From contig NSJX01000047.1 of NCBI GenBank assembly GCA_002286715.1, forward strand, positions 64,339 through 123,549: DNA of 59,211 bases, given 5' to 3'. This DNA comes from Dentipellis sp. KUC8613. Taxonomy: Eukaryota > Basidiomycota > Agaricomycetes > Russulales > Hericiaceae. Made by a program: the position numbers and the translations under genes. The notes under the pieces were generated by a model, which did not search any database, was not told the DNA's origin, and saw nothing but the letters and a program-made list of their open reading frames with translations. Every line of letters begins with the position of its first letter. Within the stretch, counting starts at the first letter, position 1. Shown piece by piece: positions 26,174 through 36,169 of this stretch.

Positions 26174-27420
26174 CTCGACTTGAATGGATCAAAATGAGTT
26201 GATCTCGACTATGATATCGAACAAGTGTCCTGTTGTACGAGTACTACTTCGTCTATTCTGCCTTTTCAACCACGTTGCAAATTTGATAGCACATGCTAGA
26301 TATACTCCAATTCCATTGATTCCATCGTAAACTCACCCGTGACGGAAATTCTCGTTCGCATGCTGCGTGAGGAGGACCGGATTATTTGAATTTAGCTTAG
26401 AGCACCGTAAACTAGGCGCGGGACTTGGCCGAGTCGGAGCTACAAACTCGGAGACAATTGCTGAACAATGGCACGCACTGCTTACCGTTTCCACTACAGG
26501 TGACCCGTCTAGATAAGCTCGTCTTCTCTTGCGGTCTATTTGCGCCGTGAATACTCTCGCATAAAACTGCAATCTCAAGACATCAGCGTAACAGCACTTG
26601 GCAGCCATTCCTACCCGAGGCTGCCTCGTCACACCCCTTCAAGCTTCCTGTACTCAATAACGGTACAAAGCAGACCCTGATCGCATTCTAGACATGCACA
26701 CTGTCTTCTGAGCCAGACTGTTGATATACACGATGGTAAGTCTTGGTGACGCATTGTGCGAAACACACAGCTAGAATCAGGGTTCCGCCAATGCCACTGT
26801 GCGCGAGGCGAGGCCTCTTGAGTATCAAACGCAGGTTCCGCATCGTCGTCTTAAGTTCTGATGCATAGACAGAAGACAGACTGTGACTGAGTGGGGTACG
26901 ACGGTTCGTTCTTCTATCAGTTATCTTTGCTTCACGTCCAGCTGATACCGCGTGGATAGTGGGCTCAAATGTACTCAGGGCCGCGGACAACTTGAAAGGT
27001 ATCCCCATTTGCATAGACCACGGCTTATTCTGATCCGAGGAATTGTCCAGGCTTCGCCAATCAAAAGGAGACGATAGCTTGAGAACAGATGCCCATTTCT
27101 CTTCAGTAATGTCCGCCTCTTCTCCCCTCGCGGTCCAGAGCGATTTCTAAGCCCATTGTCATGCGGTCATTGTCGCATACTATACAATTAGCCACCTGCC
27201 TCTTTTGACCAAGCGGCTGAACAGTCCAGCCAGACTTCCCTGCTCCGCAATGCAGTAGGTTGAAGTCAAAATGACATTTTGTGCGAAAACCCCTGGCTGA
27301 AGAAAGCCTAGGGTATATTCTTCTCAGCGGGCCTTTGCTCGTATATATCGCCTGTCCTATGCCTGTCTTGTTCGACTCTCTGCTCCTGACGCGCATTCCT
27401 AGATCAAGACGCAGGGCGAG
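26174..27420. promoter_or_regulatory. Spacer and promoter of P450-6
   Basis: No gene is supported. Shared words are TGACGCATTGTGCGAA at 26747-26762 (distal) and TGACATTTTGTGCGAA at 27272-27287 (proximal), then TTCTCAGCGGGCC and TATATAT near 27341, 80 bp before the ATG. GTCCAGCCAGACTTCC near 27223 matches the P450-1 promoter. Confidence 0.55.
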
Positions 27421-29588
27421 ATGGTCTCGTTCATCGCTCTTGCCCTGTCCGCAGCACTCGCCGCGTTTTTCATCGTTTCCAACATTAGGAAGCGCCGTCG
27501 CACCCTCTCTCTACCTCCAGGGCCAACGCCGCTGCCTATCTTTGGTAATCATTTCTCTCTGCCGGCTCAACAACAATGGGTTACATACTCAAACTGGTCA
27601 AAGGTTCTGCAAAGTGTGTTCATTCGCACGTTCTCTTGGTATTCAAAGACATGACTGACTCAAGTACTTGCAGGGGATCTCATCGCAACCTGGGACTTCA
27701 GCCAGCTCATCCTCATCATCAACTCCAAGAAGATAGCCCAAGAACTATACGAGCATCGCTCGGCCAAATACTCCGACCGGCCGGCCTTGGTCGTCTTAGA
27801 GCTGTGAGTCGCTTAATCGTCGCCTATCAATCCTGTGACTGATCTGTACTCCGAAGTATGGGCTGGGATTTCAGCACCGCCATGATGCCCTACTGTGCCA
27901 AATGGCGCGCCCGGCGCCGACTGCTGCATGAGACTCTGCACTCGAAGGTGGCGCTGGAGTATCGCCCGCTGCAGCGCACGAAGGTCTTCGAGCTATTGGA
28001 CAATTTGCACAGTGATCCTAGCAACTTTGCGCGCCACATATCCACGTAGGCTCCATCCAGTGATTGTCGAGTGCCTCTGATGCATGGGGCAATTCCACTT
28101 GCAGATTGGCGGGTTCCGTCGCGATGACGGTGGCATATGGAGACCTCCGAGATGAGCGCTTGAGCGAGGGATTCATCCGGCAAGCAAGGGAGGCGATCGA
28201 TCTGCTGTCGCGAACGACTCTACCTCACGCGATCATAATCAATGCCCTTCCGTTCTGTGCGTGCTGTGCGTGTAGTCGTGAATGATTGCATCCGACTCAC
28301 GCTGTCTTAGTGCGGCACCTCCCAAGCTGGTTTCCCGGATTCAGCTTTCCAGAGCTTGCGCGCGCTTGTCGTAAGGTAACGGCAGACATGGTGAATTTGC
28401 CCTGGGATGTCGCCGAGCAGGGTGCGGTGAGTAGAAATTCCCGAAACCCTTCTCTTCCTCTTGACGGGCATAGCTGAGGGCCACCTAGGACAATAATCCC
28501 GCCACTTCGTCGATGGCATCGAAAATGATGGAGAAGCTCGAAAAATCTGATATCGGTCCAGATTCAGTGCAAGCTGCGAAGGATGCGTGTGCTGTTGCAT
28601 TTGCCGGTAGTTATTTCTATATTCTCCCTCATCACATCATACCCATGATGATCTTTCAACAGCTGGCGCAGACACTGTGAGTTCACCGCCAGCCGTACAT
28701 TCGACATCGCAGTCCCATAATTCAAACCCTCATAGACAGTATCAGTCGTATTGACCGCAGTCTTGGGCTTACTCTTGCACCCACACGTTCAAGATCGTGC
28801 CCAGCAGGAAATAGACCGGGTTGTCGGACGCCACCGCTTGCCTACCTATGAAGACCGCGACAGCCTGCCTTACGTCGAAGCGGTCTACCGTGAAGCCCTC
28901 CGCTGGCATCCTGTCCTTCCTATGTCTGTAAGCCGTGCGGCATTTGAGGACGACGTGTATGATGGTTATTTTATTCCTAAAGGTTAGTCATCTATCACAG
29001 CTAACAATGTACCCACTCACGAAAAAGGAACAGGCACACTTCTTCTCGCAAATGTCTGGTAAGGCTACCTCAAAAATTGTCCAGGATCGGAGCCATTGAC
29101 ATTACTGCAGGGCTATGACTCGCGACCCGGCACAATATCCCGAGCCAGAAGTCTTTAAGCCAGAGCGATTTCTCAGTCCCGACGGGGTGCTCAACAATGA
29201 CGACATGCGCTACGTCTTCGGATTCGGAAGGCGGTAAATAATCCAGGTCTCTGAAAGCGAGATGTGAAAGCGTACTGACGAATGAGCTGCAGCTTCTGCT
29301 CGGGGCGTCATGTCGCTGATGCGACTGTTTGGATGACAATTGTGTCCATCCTTGCTATCTTCCGCCTCGTACCTGAGAAGAACGATGATGGGAACAAGGT
29401 GCCTGTGAAGGTGGAGTACACTGGTGGCATAATGAGGTGTGTAGTGTCTCTTTCAATGAAATAACACTTACACACAGGGCTGTTGAAGCCATCCCGAACC
29501 TTTCAACTGCGCATTTGAGCCGAGAGATAGGGATGCGGAGTTGCTACTCGCTCGGGTGCGAGACAAAGATGCTATAGAAGAGCTCTAA
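27421..29588 (+). CDS. Cytochrome P450 monooxygenase, copy 6 (12 exons)
   Basis: This gene served as the template for the family. Exons: 27421-27613, 27674-27803, 27857-28045, 28105-28256, 28311-28426, 28489-28606, 28663-28676, 28736-28982, 29034-29058, 29111-29233, 29293-29436 and 29489-29588, giving 516 residues. Residues 1-22 form the anchor (MVSFIALALSAALAAFFIVS), hinge LPPGPTPLPIFG, I-helix AGADT at about 300-304, ExxR (EALR) at about 357-360, KPERF at about 411-415, and the heme ligand Cys near 438 in FGFGRRFCSGRHVAD. It is closest to copy 1 in the N-terminal and middle parts (VQDRAQQEIDRVVGRHRLP against VQDRARQEIDRVIGRHRLP). It is likely active. Confidence 0.93.
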
Positions 29589-29867
29589 GTCTAGTTTCGA
29601 AAGAGTGATTCGATGCCTTGACAGATATTTCACCGAGCGTCATACTGCGCGTTTACGCCGCCTGTGCGATAATCGACAAGCTAGATGTTGGTCCAAATTT
29701 CGGGATATATGATGGATTCTGGGCTTTCGATTCTTGTGTCGCCCTTCGGGTGAAGCAACCGTACACGTGGTCTGTTCGAGTTGGTTGTTGAAACTACCTA
29801 GTGCTTTGCATATCAATCTGCAGTTGGTTCGGCGGATTTCTTGTTTGTCATAGCCAAATAGTCACAG

Positions 29868-30239
29868 ATGTCACGTTCGTATAACGCCTTCGTAACAGTC
29901 GTTTTCACCAGACTCGGAGTTGCCTTGCTCTTGACATTGCCCCTCACACATGAGCCCGAGCTCCAGCAGCTCATTACTTACTTCGCAGAGGTACAAGGGA
30001 AGGCAGTGCCTGAGATTTTAACTCTTGCTCAGAACAGACAGCGTACAATATCCTCAAATTGCACCGACAACCTTGCTGCCCACCCTTGCCTCTACCTTAG
30101 TGAAATCCAATTACAGCTGCACAATGTCCATCATGTCGATGTCCCCAGCACCATCTCCCGCGCTGTCCGGCGTCTAGCGCTGACCCACAAGTTTCGGAGT
30201 CTGCTAGCGCTCTCGACCGCAGTTAACGAGCTCATTTGA
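29868..30239 (+). CDS. Hypothetical 123-residue ORF
   Basis: An open frame from ATG 29868 with a hydrophobic N-terminal stretch (AFVTVVFTRLGVALLLTLPL) and no recognisable domain. It sits where the N-terminal exons of the bHLH-like gene should be if the 30.3-kb copy were complete, but it has no similarity to those exons at 56157-56800. It may be chance. Confidence 0.25.
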   Translation: MSRSYNAFVTVVFTRLGVALLLTLPLTHEPELQQLITYFAEVQGKAVPEILTLAQNRQRTISSNCTDNLAAHPCLYLSEIQLQLHNVHHVDVPSTISRAVRRLALTHKFRSLLALSTAVNELI

Positions 30240-30268
30240 ACAATGCGCCCGGCTGAGTACTAGCGAGC

Positions 30269-30818
30269 ATGCACCACGATCATACGAATGAACGTCGCAC
30301 GAGCATAGCTGAGCCCTCTGCCAGAGGCCAGAAATGTAAGAGTCGCAAAGGCGCGACTGCTGCGCCTGTTGCTCCGCAAAGCGAACCGCTCGGCGGCGAG
30401 TCTAACGAGGAACGCGCAAGAAAGAACAAGAAAGCACGGCAGCAGCGTGACTATAGAGCGAGGGACAAAGGAATCGTGGACGAACTCGAAGGCATCCTTC
30501 CAGATGGATACAAGACGAATGATCCCCGGGCGATCCGCAAGAAGGTTGCTCGCGGTGAGTATATGTTTCAAGCTCTTGTATTGTTGTAGCTGAACTCGAG
30601 GATCCTCAGGTGTTGAATATATCAAAGATTTAACTGAGAAGAACACCAGGCTGGGGGTTGAACTCGAGAGGTATAAGCTCATGCTTCAGGACGCTGGGAA
30701 TGCTTACCGTTCTCTGGACAACAAATACTACTCGTCGCAGAACGAGATTCTGGAGCTGAAAGAGACCATCACAAAACTGACAAACAGAGTGAGGTTTCTC
30801 GAATCTGGTGGGAGGTAG
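30269..30818 (+). CDS. bHLH-like protein, truncated copy
   Basis: Exons 30269-30554 and 30610-30818 give 164 residues. A basic stretch (RKNKKARQQRDYRARDKG) leads into a helix (IVDELEGILPDGY), a loop, and a second helix (RAIRKKVARGVEYIKDLTEK), followed by a coiled coil (RLGVELERYKLMLQ). This is the pattern of a basic helix-loop-helix DNA-binding and dimerisation domain; the family call is by motif only. The full-length paralogue at 56157 has about 170 more N-terminal residues. Similarity starts near 30262, at a CTAG that would be its exon acceptor, so this copy has lost its 5' exons or uses a new start. It could be a dimerisation partner or a decaying gene. Confidence 0.65.
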
Positions 30819-30918
30819 GCATACATTAAACTAGATTGCTGAGCACCGCATAGTGATGTGATGTTTATGAACGATAGTATGCTTCAGATTTAGCAAGTTG
30901 TATCTATGTTCACTACAA

Positions 30919-31440
30919 TCAATGGCCTCTTACATTCCGCCTGTACAAAAAGCCGTTCCTGCTCGAGCGAAAATTGAGATCCTCCTGCTCCAAGAGATTG
31001 TGCCATATCTTCTCCGCATCTTCCTGAGTGTAGCCCCAATCCATGGCCTTTTGCACCGGACTCGGCGCTTCCTTCTTCAGCTCTTCGTCTAACTCTTCCC
31101 TCACAGCTTCCAGCCTAGCTAGGTAATGTTTGTTCAAGCTCTGAAATTGGCACGTAGGCATGGTACCACTGGAGAATTGATCCCTGACTGCCTCGAACTC
31201 GGCGACGACAGTGCAGCGCTCCAGGCGCAGTCTCTCGAGATGACGATCCGACCATACTTCTCTGGACTGGTTATGGGTGAATTGGCAGTCTGATTTCCAT
31301 AAAACGACACATGAGAGATCGTACAGATAAAGGGTACGGAAAACACACCTCCAATCTGAGTAGGCTGGCTGCACGACGAAGCATGTGGCGAGACGCCGTG
31401 ACTCGGAGCACTGTACGAAGACATGAGAGCTGTTGACATG
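30919..31440 (-). CDS. Small helical protein with a UBA-like C-terminal motif, copy 1
   Basis: Two exons, 31440-31349 and 31261-30919, join in frame to 144 residues. The body is helical and charged (SDRHLERLRLERC, then ARLEAVREELDEELKKEAPS), followed by VQKAMDWGYTQEDAEKIW, which looks like a UBA-type three-helix motif with a Gly-Tyr loop. It ends in a basic tail (FLYRRNVRGH). The gene converges on the bHLH-like gene with a gap of about 100 bp. Its paralogue at 57467-57971 keeps MDWGYSAEDAEKM. Function is not recognised; ubiquitin binding would be a guess. Confidence 0.65.
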   Translation of the reverse strand, partial: HVNSSHVFVQCSESRRLATCFVVQPAYSDWRCVFRTLYLYDLSCVVLWKSDCQFTHNQSREVWSDRHLERLRLERCTVVAEFEAVRDQFSSGTMPTCQFQSLNKHYLARLEAVREELDEELKKEAPSPVQKAMDWGYTQEDAEKIWHNLLEQEDLNFRSSRNGFLYRRNVRGH

Positions 31441-31933
31441 TTAACGAGAAATCGAACTGCAGAGAGACCAATCCTATTACCTGACTCACTTCGTCTTCGT
31501 GGGCAACTAGTGAAGAATCGACCCGCTAGCACTCGCGAGTCATTTATAGGCGCGACGCCGCTGTCCTATCCGATGACAGAATCAAGCCACAAGACAATAC
31601 AAGCCTACGTCTCCACGAACAAACAATACAAGCCTACGTTTCCATGAGCAAGCAATGTTGTGGGCCGGCGGCCAACGCGAAGAGGTCCAGGCGCAATAGT
31701 TCCACGACAGCACCATCCAGCGGTTACATAGACGGCCCACTGCGGATCTGATTGTTAACTCGTCTTCCACGACAACGAACAAGCGTGACACGGGTCTTCA
31801 CGTTCAGAAAGAACTTCTTTGGCGTATACGGCTCACGGAGGCGGAGTGAGGTGTCGAATTGAATAAGTCGGGCAGTGTACCGTCGTTTGTTTGGCAACAC
31901 CCTCCAAGTTGGTTTTGAAACTGAGTGCGTGTT

Positions 31934-31961
31934 TGTTTGGCAACAGCCTCGGAACCAAACA
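31934..31961. repeat. Dispersed hairpin repeat TGTTTGG(14)CCAAACA, copy 2
   Basis: Same arms and spacer (CAACAGCCTCGGAA) as the copies at 920, 37823 and 55368. A partial copy (GTTTGTTTGGCAACA) lies just upstream near 31887. CCTAATTAGG follows, as at the 920 copy. Confidence 0.6.
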
Positions 31962-32329
31962 CTTTCCTAATTAGGACCACTACTCCACCACTGTTGATTC
32001 CTCCACTCTCAACAACGGACCGTTCACGATGTCCCGCCGACCTCAGCAGAACGATGTTTGTGACCGGGTATATGATATCCAAAATTTGTTTCAGGTATGA
32101 GTGGCGTTGGTGACCGTTTCCAGTAAATACTCATGCCAGCGTGCAGTAAAAGTGGGCAAAGAAACGTTTCGTGAGTGAACAGAATCGAGTAAAACAGAGT
32201 TCATTAACTTCTGCTTTCGTCTCAGATGAATGTATGCCAGCTCCAGCTAGCAGGTCGAGGTTCGGGGAAAGGTCCTGAAGCGACAGTCAGGAGCTTGACG
32301 AGAGGCTCGCGGTCACGGACGAATAGCAA

Positions 32330-32395
32330 AGCATGCACATGACCAGGACGCGTCGCGTCGTTTGCTTGCGTTTGCATTCGTTTGCGCGTGCCAAC
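32330..32395 (+). promoter_or_regulatory. MCP copy B promoter block with ACGCGT box
   Basis: ACGCGT at 32348-32353 lies 154 bp before ATG 32507, next to GTCGCGTCGTTTGCTTGCG and a second TTTGCATTCGTTTGCG. The block and its distance match the other MCP genes. A TTTAAAGC word lies closer to the ATG. Confidence 0.55.
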
Positions 32396-32506
32396 ATCGC
32401 CGTCGTATATGAAGCCCCGCGTCTCGCGTTCCCTCTTCCCTCCTCACTTGAACCCATACGTTGACCTTCAGAGCCTTTAAAGCTTCCCAACTCTCATCTG
32501 TTAAAG

Positions 32507-34660
32507 ATGCTTATCTCTTCACTTCAATCGATGTTCATGCGCCTCGCGGCCATGACCTCTCTTCTCGAAGGCGGCGGGATTCTTCCCGCCGTCTTCAACG
32601 GATCCGGGATCGCACCAGTCCTCATGGGCTGGTTCGGTCCCGCCCCGCTGTTGATACCACCCAACCGGGTGAAACATCCATCATGTTCACTCGATGACTT
32701 CTCTTCATACTTCACTCTGGACCTCCCTGTTTGCACTGTATTCAACGGCACTCAATTACAACATGCTGCGGATCCCGCGCTGGCTTTCACATTCTTGGAT
32801 ACACCCCTCGACAATGCTATCCCTCACCCTACTACTACCCTCCTCGACATCACGGCACCCTCGTCCCCGGCAACCTCTTCCCCTGCACCCTCATCTTCGG
32901 CAGCCCCGTCTTCGGCCCTATCCTCTCCGGCTCCATCGTCCCCGGCCCCGTCCTCTGGCACCTTACCCCACCCGTCTCAAGAGCAACCCCCGCCCTCGTC
33001 AGTCCCCGAGGAACCGCCTGCGCTTACCATATCCGACATCCTCGTCCTCATCGGCTTCTGTACTCTGGTCATTGCACTCCTTATCCTTTCGCTGCACCCA
33101 TGCACACCCATACGGTCCCTGGCATCCGACTTCACGACATTCATCTCCTCCGCCCTCATCGACATTCATACATTGCCATACCGTTGGGTTGCTTGTGCAG
33201 AAGAAAAGGCCGCACTGTTGCGGCTCATAGGAACTTTAGACCAGAAGGCAAAGAGACTTGCTAGACAGTTGTTTGCGATGGAGAATGAGAGACACGCGGC
33301 GTTCTTCAGAGAGACGGCGCTCGAGGACAGGGTGTTGATCTTGGTGGATGATCTGGCGGTGCTCCAGCGCGAGGTGCGTTGTCATTCCTCGTTGTTCGCA
33401 TTTCGATACTGATTTAGACGGCTTTCAGCGCAAGGTCGCCTCGAGGACATTACGGGCACTCCGGAACTCGCTGCTCGATCCTACGACACCCGAGGTACGC
33501 TCAGTTCAATATGACTGTTTGTTGCAGCATCCTGATTCGTTGTCATCCAGCCCTTTGATTCAGCGACCGACGACCTCCAGACGAACTTGCGCGAACTCGA
33601 GACAGCGGTCGAATCCCACATTCAAGTGCGCTCAGACAACAAGGATCTCCTCGACACCGTCAACACCCTCCGCAGCCAACTCGAGGAGCGTCAAGAACTT
33701 CTGGATCAGCGTGACTCTCTGATTGTCGCCCTACTGAAAGAGCTCTCCGCACGCCCCGTCCCCACCCCGCCTGTCGAGAATGCGGACAACGGCGCCTCAT
33801 CCCCTCAGCCCGACGACGAAAAGCCACGCTCACAGCCAGATGTCGAGAAGCCACACTCGCAGCCCGACGACGAAAAGCCGCACTCACTGCCTGAGGTTGA
33901 CCAGCCGCGCCCTCAGCCTGACGTTGAGAAGCCACGCCCACAGCCCGACGGTGCCAAGCCACGCCCCCAGCCCGACGGCGAGAAGAAGCTTAGCTGGAGG
34001 GAGAAGCGTTATGGCTCGAAGAAAGGGAAGGGCGCTGCGAAAGGCTCTCCACAGAACGGACAAGGCTCAGCGGCTCCTGCTACTGAAGATATGAAGGCGG
34101 CCGACTCGACAGTCAACGTCAACGCGACTTCCAGCAAGCCTAGTGCTCCGGTATCTTCAGCGGCGGAGACGACTATCACGACTTTGGCGACTTCGACCCC
34201 CAGTACACAGTCCCGACTTCCGGTGACGCCTGGTGAGAATGTTTCTGGTGACGCGTCCAAGGCTACGTCTTCTGCTTCTTCTTCAGCTCCGCCGCTGCTG
34301 CTGCCCGCTCGAGAGGGTGGTAGTGGTTGTGACGCTGGAGAGATGTGGTCGTCGTCAGCTGCAGGCCAGCCGTCACAGCCGGCCCCGGGCAATGCACGCC
34401 GGGATCCTCAATCTTGCGCGCTGCCTCCCCGCCCACAATTCCGCCCACCGCCCTCTCAGCATATCCGGCCGCTTCCGCACTCTGTCCCGCCTCCGCCCCA
34501 TTATCCTTACTCACACCCACCACGGCCGCCGCACGAGTTCACTCCTGCGTATATTGCGCAACATCCTCGGCCTCCTGCTTTCGGCCTTCCTCTGGGACAC
34601 CCTATGCACCGTCGTCCACAAGCTGGATTCCCTCCTAGGCCTTCCAAGCCGTCTGTATAG
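32507..34660 (+). CDS. MCP family membrane/coiled-coil protein, copy B
   Basis: Exons 32507-33373, 33429-33494 and 33551-34660 join in frame to 680 residues. Order: an N-terminal hydrophobic stretch (possible signal), a lumenal or outer part with HPSC and LPVCTVFNGTQLQHA (two Cys and an N-glycosylation sequon), a Ser/Pro stalk (about 120-170), one membrane segment (ILVLIGFCTLVIALLILSL, about 185-203), an amphipathic helix, a coiled coil (ELETAVESHIQVRSDNKDLL and on), 9-residue QPDxEKPxS repeats, a basic patch (KKLSWREKRYGSKKGKGAAK), a Ser/Thr-rich part and a Pro/His-rich tail. No known domain is recognised. The 66-nt second exon is conserved in copies C and D. I infer a single-pass membrane scaffold with a cytosolic coiled coil; direction in the membrane is unproven. 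Confidence 0.82.
33805..33990 (+). repeat. 27-bp coding repeats in MCP copy B
   Basis: About seven tandem units encode QPDDEKPRS, QPDVEKPHS and variants, ending QPDGEKK. Copy C has only about three units at the same place. Confidence 0.75.
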
Positions 34661-35690
34661 ATCACTCTTCTCGTTTCAGTCTACCTTTTCTCGTTTTTGT
34701 TTCTTTTCGTATCTCAGCCTCTGCCCTGTAGCCTCTGCCAAGCAGCCCATAGCATCTAGCCGCCTTCAATCCTACCGCCGCACACTGCCTTGTACGTCTT
34801 CCCTATTTTCTATTCTCAACTCTGCTTGACTTACCTCTTCTTCCTCAGATCCCCCACCCTATCCTCGTTGCTTCACCCATCCACCCCATTCAGACAGTCG
34901 GTCCCGCGTCACCTCAACACGTTTGCGCAGTCGCACCCACCTTCACCCTCGCGCGTGCGTGAAGGTGGTTGCGCTTGTGCATTCGACAAAGGCCGTTCAA
35001 GAACTGTCCTGTCGCAAGCGACCTCTCCCAGCGACCTGAAGCACGAAGCCCAACGCACATCGTTACTCACTCGACGTCCGGCATTTAAACGACAGCATCC
35101 TACTCTCGTCTTCGGCGTACTCAGTCTACTCTCGCGACTGCTTTTTTCTGGCGGGCGCACCATCTATCACCCTTCTCGTCTCATCCTCAGAGTCCTTCAT
35201 ATGGGCGGCTCTCATCTGGCATCATTCCTACGGCTTTCAAACTATGGCGGCAAACATCTCTGCGGCTCGGCTGGCTGGCTCTTTTTGTGGCTTCTCGTTT
35301 CCTGTTTCTCGTTTCCTGTTTCTCGCTCTCGTTCTGTATTTTTTCTTACCATCTCTTTCATTTATCTCTCTCATTTCTCTCTGTCAATGTATCCGGATCT
35401 ACGTACTCTTCATGTATCGGTTTACTTATATCTCTTCAGCTTTATTTTTATTTTGTTTTTATATGTACTGTACTCGAGCTCGTACTCAAAGGTATCGGAC
35501 CGTCTGTGTATGTGTATGTGGACCCTGTATGTCAAAGTTGTGACCGAATTTATTTGATGTTGATCCAATGTTTTTGCGGGGTCATGGTGCTGACGTCATC
35601 GTATCTGACTTGTCTTAGACGCGCGGCGGTGAGCGCCTGGCTCGCTCGGTCCCAACCACGACGAGCACCCGTTTTATATCGTCCTTTCCT
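34661..35690 (+). other. Conserved downstream block of MCP copy B
   Basis: About 1 kb after the stop codon is similar to the DNA after copies C (40458-41445) and D (52642 down to 51737). Shared words include TGGCTCTTTTTGTGGCTTCTC and TCAATGTATCCGGATCTACG. It may be a long 3' UTR or part of the duplicated unit; a hidden exon is possible (a hydrophobic frame near 35210-35300) but frames are not kept between copies. Confidence 0.5.
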
Positions 35691-36150
35691 CTGTACTATC
35701 ACCACCTGTTGCACATCTCGAGCGGCCGACGCTGTAAGCTTGACACGTCATGCAGGTTTCGCGCTCAGTGGCTCGATGGAATCAGACGGTCTGAAGGCAC
35801 TATCACGTCGCAGGCTGTAGCTACTTGAGAGCTGGGAGGTATGTGCAACTGAGCAGGGGATTCTAATCTTGATTTTGCTCTAGGATCATATTTGTGGTAA
35901 TGATTTGGGATTGGCAGCAGCAGGGATGGCATAGCTACGGAGCTCGGAATCGCGGTTCTCGGAGCTCGATATCGTTGGAAGCCATCCGCTCACTTGCAAA
36001 CATTGTCCTTTTATTTCAGCAAGCTTCAGTCTTTAGTCGAGCTGACTTCGCGCAGTATTCTCAATATCAATCGTCATGCGCGACGCTGCTCGCAGTCGTC
36101 GGTATTGGGTTGGGTCGTTGCGGTCTCGGGCGGCGCTGGTCCTATCATCG
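35691..36150. other. Spacer between MCP copy B unit and P450-7
   Basis: No gene is recognised. The duplicated MCP unit ends at about 35690 and P450 similarity begins near 36170. Confidence 0.4.
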
Positions 36151-36169
36151 GCCACTTCTGGAAAGGCGG

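Larger units (their letters stand above)
30262..31885. repeat. Segmental duplication, copy 1 (bHLH-like plus UBA-like pair)
   Basis: This block is homologous, in the same orientation, to about 56780-58455. The similarity covers both genes, the gap between them and the DNA beyond. The far ends share TTTCTTTGGCGTATACGGCT (near 31810 and 58380) and GAGGTGTCGAATTGAAT (31848 and 58421). Confidence 0.8.

Noticed and set aside
32694..33264. Two overlapping ORFs of about 178 codons, Pro/His/Ser-rich
   Set aside because: Alternate frames of the MCP copy B Ser/Pro stalk; no splice or homology support.
34790..35557. 255-codon ORF after MCP copy B with hydrophobic stretches
   Set aside because: The frame is not kept in the homologous block after copy C, so it is more likely untranslated; noted as a conserved block instead.
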